Shown piece after piece: positions 4,111-6,169 of a DNA stretch of 6,169 nt. This stretch comes from JBBRMY01 sp038230595. GTDB lineage: Bacteria > Bacteroidota > Ignavibacteria > Tepidaquicellales > Tepidaquicellaceae. Location of the stretch: contig JBBRMY010000146.1 in NCBI GenBank assembly GCA_038230595.1, positions 1 through 6,169 on the forward strand, read 5' to 3'. The notes below the pieces were generated by a model. It saw only the letters and a program-made list of their open reading frames with translations, did not search any database and was not told the DNA's origin. How positions within the stretch are numbered: the stretch's first letter is position 1; each line of letters starts with the position of its first letter. The position numbers and the translations under genes are program-made.

Positions 4111-5154
4111 TTACTTCACCAGCATCAATTTCTTTTGATCAGAATAGACCTGACCATTTTCTCCTGCAATTTCAAGATGGTAGAAATAAACACCTGAGTT
4201 CAGATTTGCACCGTTGAAATCAACAGTATATGAACCTGCATTCATTCTTGAATTAACAAGATTAGAAACTTCTTTTCCGATAGCATTATAAACCTTCAAT
4301 GTTACTAATCCGCTAACCGGTAATGCAAAACTGATCTTTGTAGTTGGGTTAAATGGATTCGGATAGTTCTGTGAAAGTTTGAATGTGCTTGCAACTGTTG
4401 AAGTGTTAACTAATCCTGTTGCAATATTGCTCCAGGATTTGCTTACTCTTATACCGTCAATTTGTAAAGTTGGTGATGAAGCTGATGTTCCCTGTCTTAC
4501 TGCAACTCTTCCAAGGTTTGTTGCATCAGTAGCTGTTGACGCAACAGGTCCGAGTGTTGGTACAGGCGGCTCTGTAACAGGAACTGTTCCTGTGAATACA
4601 TATAAGCTGACAACATCGTCTAATGTCGATGGATTGAAAGTATACTTTGCAACAAGAAGATATGTTACACCCGGTAAATAATTAAAAGGTGTATAACCTT
4701 GTCCTGATGCTAATGTTCCTTTAGAAATACCAAATGAAACTAAACCTACTGAATCTTTTGCATATACACGTGCAGTATAGTTAGTTGCAGAGGTTGAAGA
4801 GATCAAAGCAAAGAAATAATCACCAGTTCTTGCTGTATCAACTCTTACCATGAATGATGCATATTGTGATCCTGATGAGTCCGGAGTTGTATAATTTTTA
4901 TATGCATCTTCACCTGTACTGAATAATCTTACTGAGTTTCCAACTCCTGAAGAACCGTAACCAGGAAATGTTAAGCCCGGAGCAACTACTTTTAAAGTAT
5001 TTACTGTACCACCTGAATTATAAACCCAGCCATGATCTCCAAGACTGTCACCTACAGGATAATTGAAATCTTCAACGAATAAAAGCTGCGCTGATGAAGT
5101 TTTAAAAATAAATAATGCTATTGTAAGCATTAATAAAGAAGTAATTTTCTTCAT
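4111..5154 (-). CDS. Secreted protein with T9SS type A C-terminal sorting domain
   Basis: The protein has 347 residues, is likely exported by Sec and then moved across the outer membrane by the type IX secretion system. Residues 1-22 are a signal peptide: KK near the start, a hydrophobic stretch LLMLTIALFIF, and a likely cleavage site SSA|Q. Residues about 24-245 form a mature region starting LLFVEDFNYPVGDSLGDHGW; its alternating pattern and sequence style suggest a beta-sandwich (LamG/concanavalin-like) domain, which is an inference. No catalytic motif is recognisable. Residues 260-347 are the sorting domain: LSQNYPNPFNPTTKISFALP, then a FlgD-like Ig core VTLKVYNAIGKEV...AGSYTVDFNG...LNSGVYFYHLE, ending KKLMLVK. 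The start is supported by the signal peptide and an AAAGGA ribosome binding site 6 bases upstream. A close paralogue lies directly upstream on the same strand (5642 onward). The substrate or ligand is unknown. Confidence 0.92.
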   Translation of the reverse strand: MKKITSLLMLTIALFIFKTSSAQLLFVEDFNYPVGDSLGDHGWVYNSGGTVNTLKVVAPGLTFPGYGSSGVGNSVRLFSTGEDAYKNYTTPDSSGSQYASFMVRVDTARTGDYFFALISSTSATNYTARVYAKDSVGLVSFGISKGTLASGQGYTPFNYLPGVTYLLVAKYTFNPSTLDDVVSLYVFTGTVPVTEPPVPTLGPVASTATDATNLGRVAVRQGTSASSPTLQIDGIRVSKSWSNIATGLVNTSTVASTFKLSQNYPNPFNPTTKISFALPVSGLVTLKVYNAIGKEVSNLVNSRMNAGSYTVDFNGANLNSGVYFYHLEIAGENGQVYSDQKKLMLVK

Positions 5155-5160
5155 GAGTTT

Positions 5161-5181
5161 TCCTTTGTTTTAGTTATTATA
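5161..5181 (-). promoter_or_regulatory. Ribosome binding site and candidate -10 box of the 4111-5154 gene
   Basis: Read on the minus strand, AAAGGA (5161-5166) stands 6 bases before the ATG, a good Shine-Dalgarno match. TATAAT (5176-5181) lies just upstream and could be a -10 box, but it would leave a very short leader and no convincing -35 box is seen. The RBS is well supported; the promoter call is tentative. Confidence 0.45.
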
Positions 5182-5311
5182 AAAATATACTGATCAATTA
5201 AATCTGAGGGGTAATATAATTGAAATAAGTATAGCAATAAACAGTAATCCCTGTGTATGACTTATGTTAAATTAATGTAAAATGAATGGAGTTTAGTTAC
5301 CGAATGGAGTT
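5182..5311. other. AT-rich upstream region with no recognisable element
   Basis: This is AT-rich sequence upstream of the minus-strand gene. It probably carries promoter elements, but nothing specific can be identified. It contains none of the palindrome families, which begin at 5312. Confidence 0.5.
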
Positions 5312-5397
5312 TGTAGAGACACCATTCATCGCGTCTAATGAAATATAGGGATATCAAACCTTCTGATAGCTGTTGGTGAAAACACCAACAGCGGAGA
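5312..5397. repeat. 86-bp duplicated unit, copy 1
   Basis: The unit starts with a degraded GAGACG palindrome, AGACACCATTCATCGCGTCT (5317-5336), then TAATGAAATATAGGGATATC, then the inverted GTTGGTG hairpin GCTGTTGGTG-AAAA-CACCAACAGC (5369-5392, perfect 10-bp stem), and ends CGGAGA. It matches 5413-5498 with five differences in 86 bases. Confidence 0.88.
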
Positions 5398-5412
5398 CAA
5401 TAATCATAAACA

Positions 5413-5498
5413 TGTAGAGACACCATTCATGGCGTCTAATGAAATATAGGAATATCAAACCTTCTAATGGCTGTTGGTGAAAACACCAACAACGGAGA
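5413..5498. repeat. 86-bp duplicated unit, copy 2
   Basis: This is a second copy starting 101 bases after the first. Its palindrome reads AGACACCATTCATGGCGTCT (5418-5437), where C-to-G restores pairing of CCAT with ATGG. Its GTTGGTG hairpin keeps the 8-bp stem TGTTGGTG / CACCAACA (5472-5479 with 5484-5491). A 15-base spacer separates the two copies. Confidence 0.88.
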
Positions 5499-5514
5499 AA
5501 GTCAGTTATTTTCG

Positions 5515-5534
5515 GAGACGTAAATATACGTCTC
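5515..5534. repeat. GAGACG palindrome, GTAAATATAC core
   Basis: GAGACGTA (5515-5522) and TACGTCTC (5527-5534) form a perfect 8-bp stem with loop AATA, followed by TACATG. The loop is the same as that of the palindrome at 3901-3918. Confidence 0.8.
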
Positions 5535-5551
5535 TACATGAATATATAAAG

Positions 5552-5588
5552 ATATAAAAAAAGCCCCGAAGGAATTCTTCGGGGCTTT
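5552..5588 (-). terminator. Intrinsic terminator of the 5642 gene
   Basis: On the minus strand AAAGCCCCGAAG (reverse of 5577-5588) pairs with CTTCGGGGCTTT (reverse of 5560-5571) in a 12-bp stem with a 5-base loop, followed by a T-run (plus-strand A-run 5556-5562). It lies 54 bases after the stop codon of the paralogue, the same distance as in the downstream gene. Confidence 0.9.
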
Positions 5589-5592
5589 AGCT

Positions 5593-5614
5593 TTCCCACG
5601 CTGGAGCGTTGGAA
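5593..5614. repeat. CCCACGCTGGAGCG palindrome
   Basis: TTCCCACGCT (5593-5602) pairs with AGCGTTGGAA (5605-5614) around GG with one C.T mismatch, followed by CGAG. The C.T mismatch suggests a decayed copy of a palindrome that was once perfect. It sits between the stop codon and terminator of the paralogue gene, as the CGTTCCGA hairpin does for the other gene. Confidence 0.65.
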
Positions 5615-5641
5615 CGAGCAAAATATTTATTTAGGTTATAT

Positions 5642-6169
5642 TTATTTTACAAGCATCAGTTTCTTTTGCTCAGAGAATACTTTTCCGTTCTCGCCTGAAA
5701 GCTCAAGTCTGTAAAAATATGCGCCTGAATTAAGATTGCTTCCGCTGAAGTCAACTGAATATGTTCCTGTTGCCAATCTTGAATTAACAAGGCTTGAAAC
5801 TTCTTTTCCAAGTGCATTATAAACTTTTAAAGTTACATATCCGCTAACAGGAAGTGCGAAGTTTATTTTTGTATTTGGATTGAATGGGTTTGGATAATTC
5901 TGTGAGAGAACGAATTGATCAGGTACGATAGTTGAAATAGTATTGATAGCAGAAATATTTGACCATTGCTCAGCTACTCTTATTCCGTCTATTACTAATG
6001 ATGGAGCAAGTGTTGAAGTACCTTGTCTTAAACCAACTCTTCCGAGGTTTGGTGAATCAGATGTAGTAGAAGCTACAGGTCCAACAGTGGCTACCGGTGG
6101 TTCTACAGTTGGCATTACACCTGAGATAACGTATAAGCTTACTTCATCATCTCCGGTTGAAGGATTGAA
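5642..6169 (-). CDS. Secreted T9SS-sorted paralogue, N-terminus beyond window
   Basis: This is the C-terminal 175 residues of a protein whose frame stays open to the right window edge; the Met encoded at 6113-6115 is internal, because the preceding codons (FNPSTGDDEVSLYVISGV) align with FNPSTLDDVVSLYVFTGT of the neighbour. It is therefore a second, probably about 340-residue, exported protein with the same plan: a beta-rich domain, the IDGIRV..WSNI segment, then the T9SS sorting domain LSQNYPNPFNPNTKINFALP through KKLMLVK. By eye the last 88 residues agree with those of the 4111-5154 protein at 69 positions (78%). The two genes are a tandem duplication separated by 487 bp of repeats, and each has its own terminator, so they need not be cotranscribed. 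Function beyond surface delivery is unknown. Confidence 0.92.
   Translation of the reverse strand, partial: FNPSTGDDEVSLYVISGVMPTVEPPVATVGPVASTTSDSPNLGRVGLRQGTSTLAPSLVIDGIRVAEQWSNISAINTISTIVPDQFVLSQNYPNPFNPNTKINFALPVSGYVTLKVYNALGKEVSSLVNSRLATGTYSVDFSGSNLNSGAYFYRLELSGENGKVFSEQKKLMLVK

Noticed and set aside
4379..4681. 100-codon plus-strand frame opposite the T9SS-sorted protein
   Set aside because: It is antisense to a well-supported gene with signal peptide and sorting domain; the translation has no family resemblance.

Overview
The window looks like part of a chromosome from the Bacteroidota/Chlorobi/Ignavibacteria group, most likely an Ignavibacteria-like bacterium. The main evidence is two adjacent secreted proteins that both end in a type IX secretion (T9SS) type A sorting domain with the sequence SQNYPNPFNP, a form typical of that lineage. 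A YpdA-type bacillithiol disulfide reductase and AT-rich translation starts agree with this. The lineage is an inference; no rRNA or other marker gene is present.

Layout: (1) 1-1260, plus strand, pyruvate kinase lacking its N-terminus at the window edge. (2) 1261-2525, a 1.27 kb stretch without a credible gene, filled with interspersed and tandem palindromic repeats. (3) 2526-3488, plus strand, complete ypdA-like flavoprotein reductase. (4) 3489-4110, a repeat-filled gap between convergent genes, ending in a minus-strand terminator. (5) 4111-5154, minus strand, complete secreted T9SS-sorted protein. (6) 5155-5641, promoter-side region of that gene, an 86-bp duplication, more palindromes and another minus-strand terminator. 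(7) 5642-6169, minus strand, C-terminal part of a close paralogue of the gene in (5).

The genes do not form one operon or one pathway. Pyruvate kinase (glycolysis) and YpdA (thiol redox) are separate plus-strand housekeeping functions. The two minus-strand genes are tandem paralogues of unknown surface function, each with its own intrinsic terminator.

The most unusual content is non-coding. About 2,374 of 6,169 bases (38%) lie outside genes, and most of that is a mosaic of at least seven palindromic repeat families. The most structured is a ~118-bp element in three copies. Its ends are inverted repeats that are themselves palindromes, and a second, inner pair of inverted repeats is nested inside, also palindromic. 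All four stems carry a TTTA or TAAA loop. No transposase, CRISPR, defence gene, tRNA or rRNA was found, so if there is an undescribed system here it is the repeat array itself. Its function or mobility cannot be judged from this window alone.
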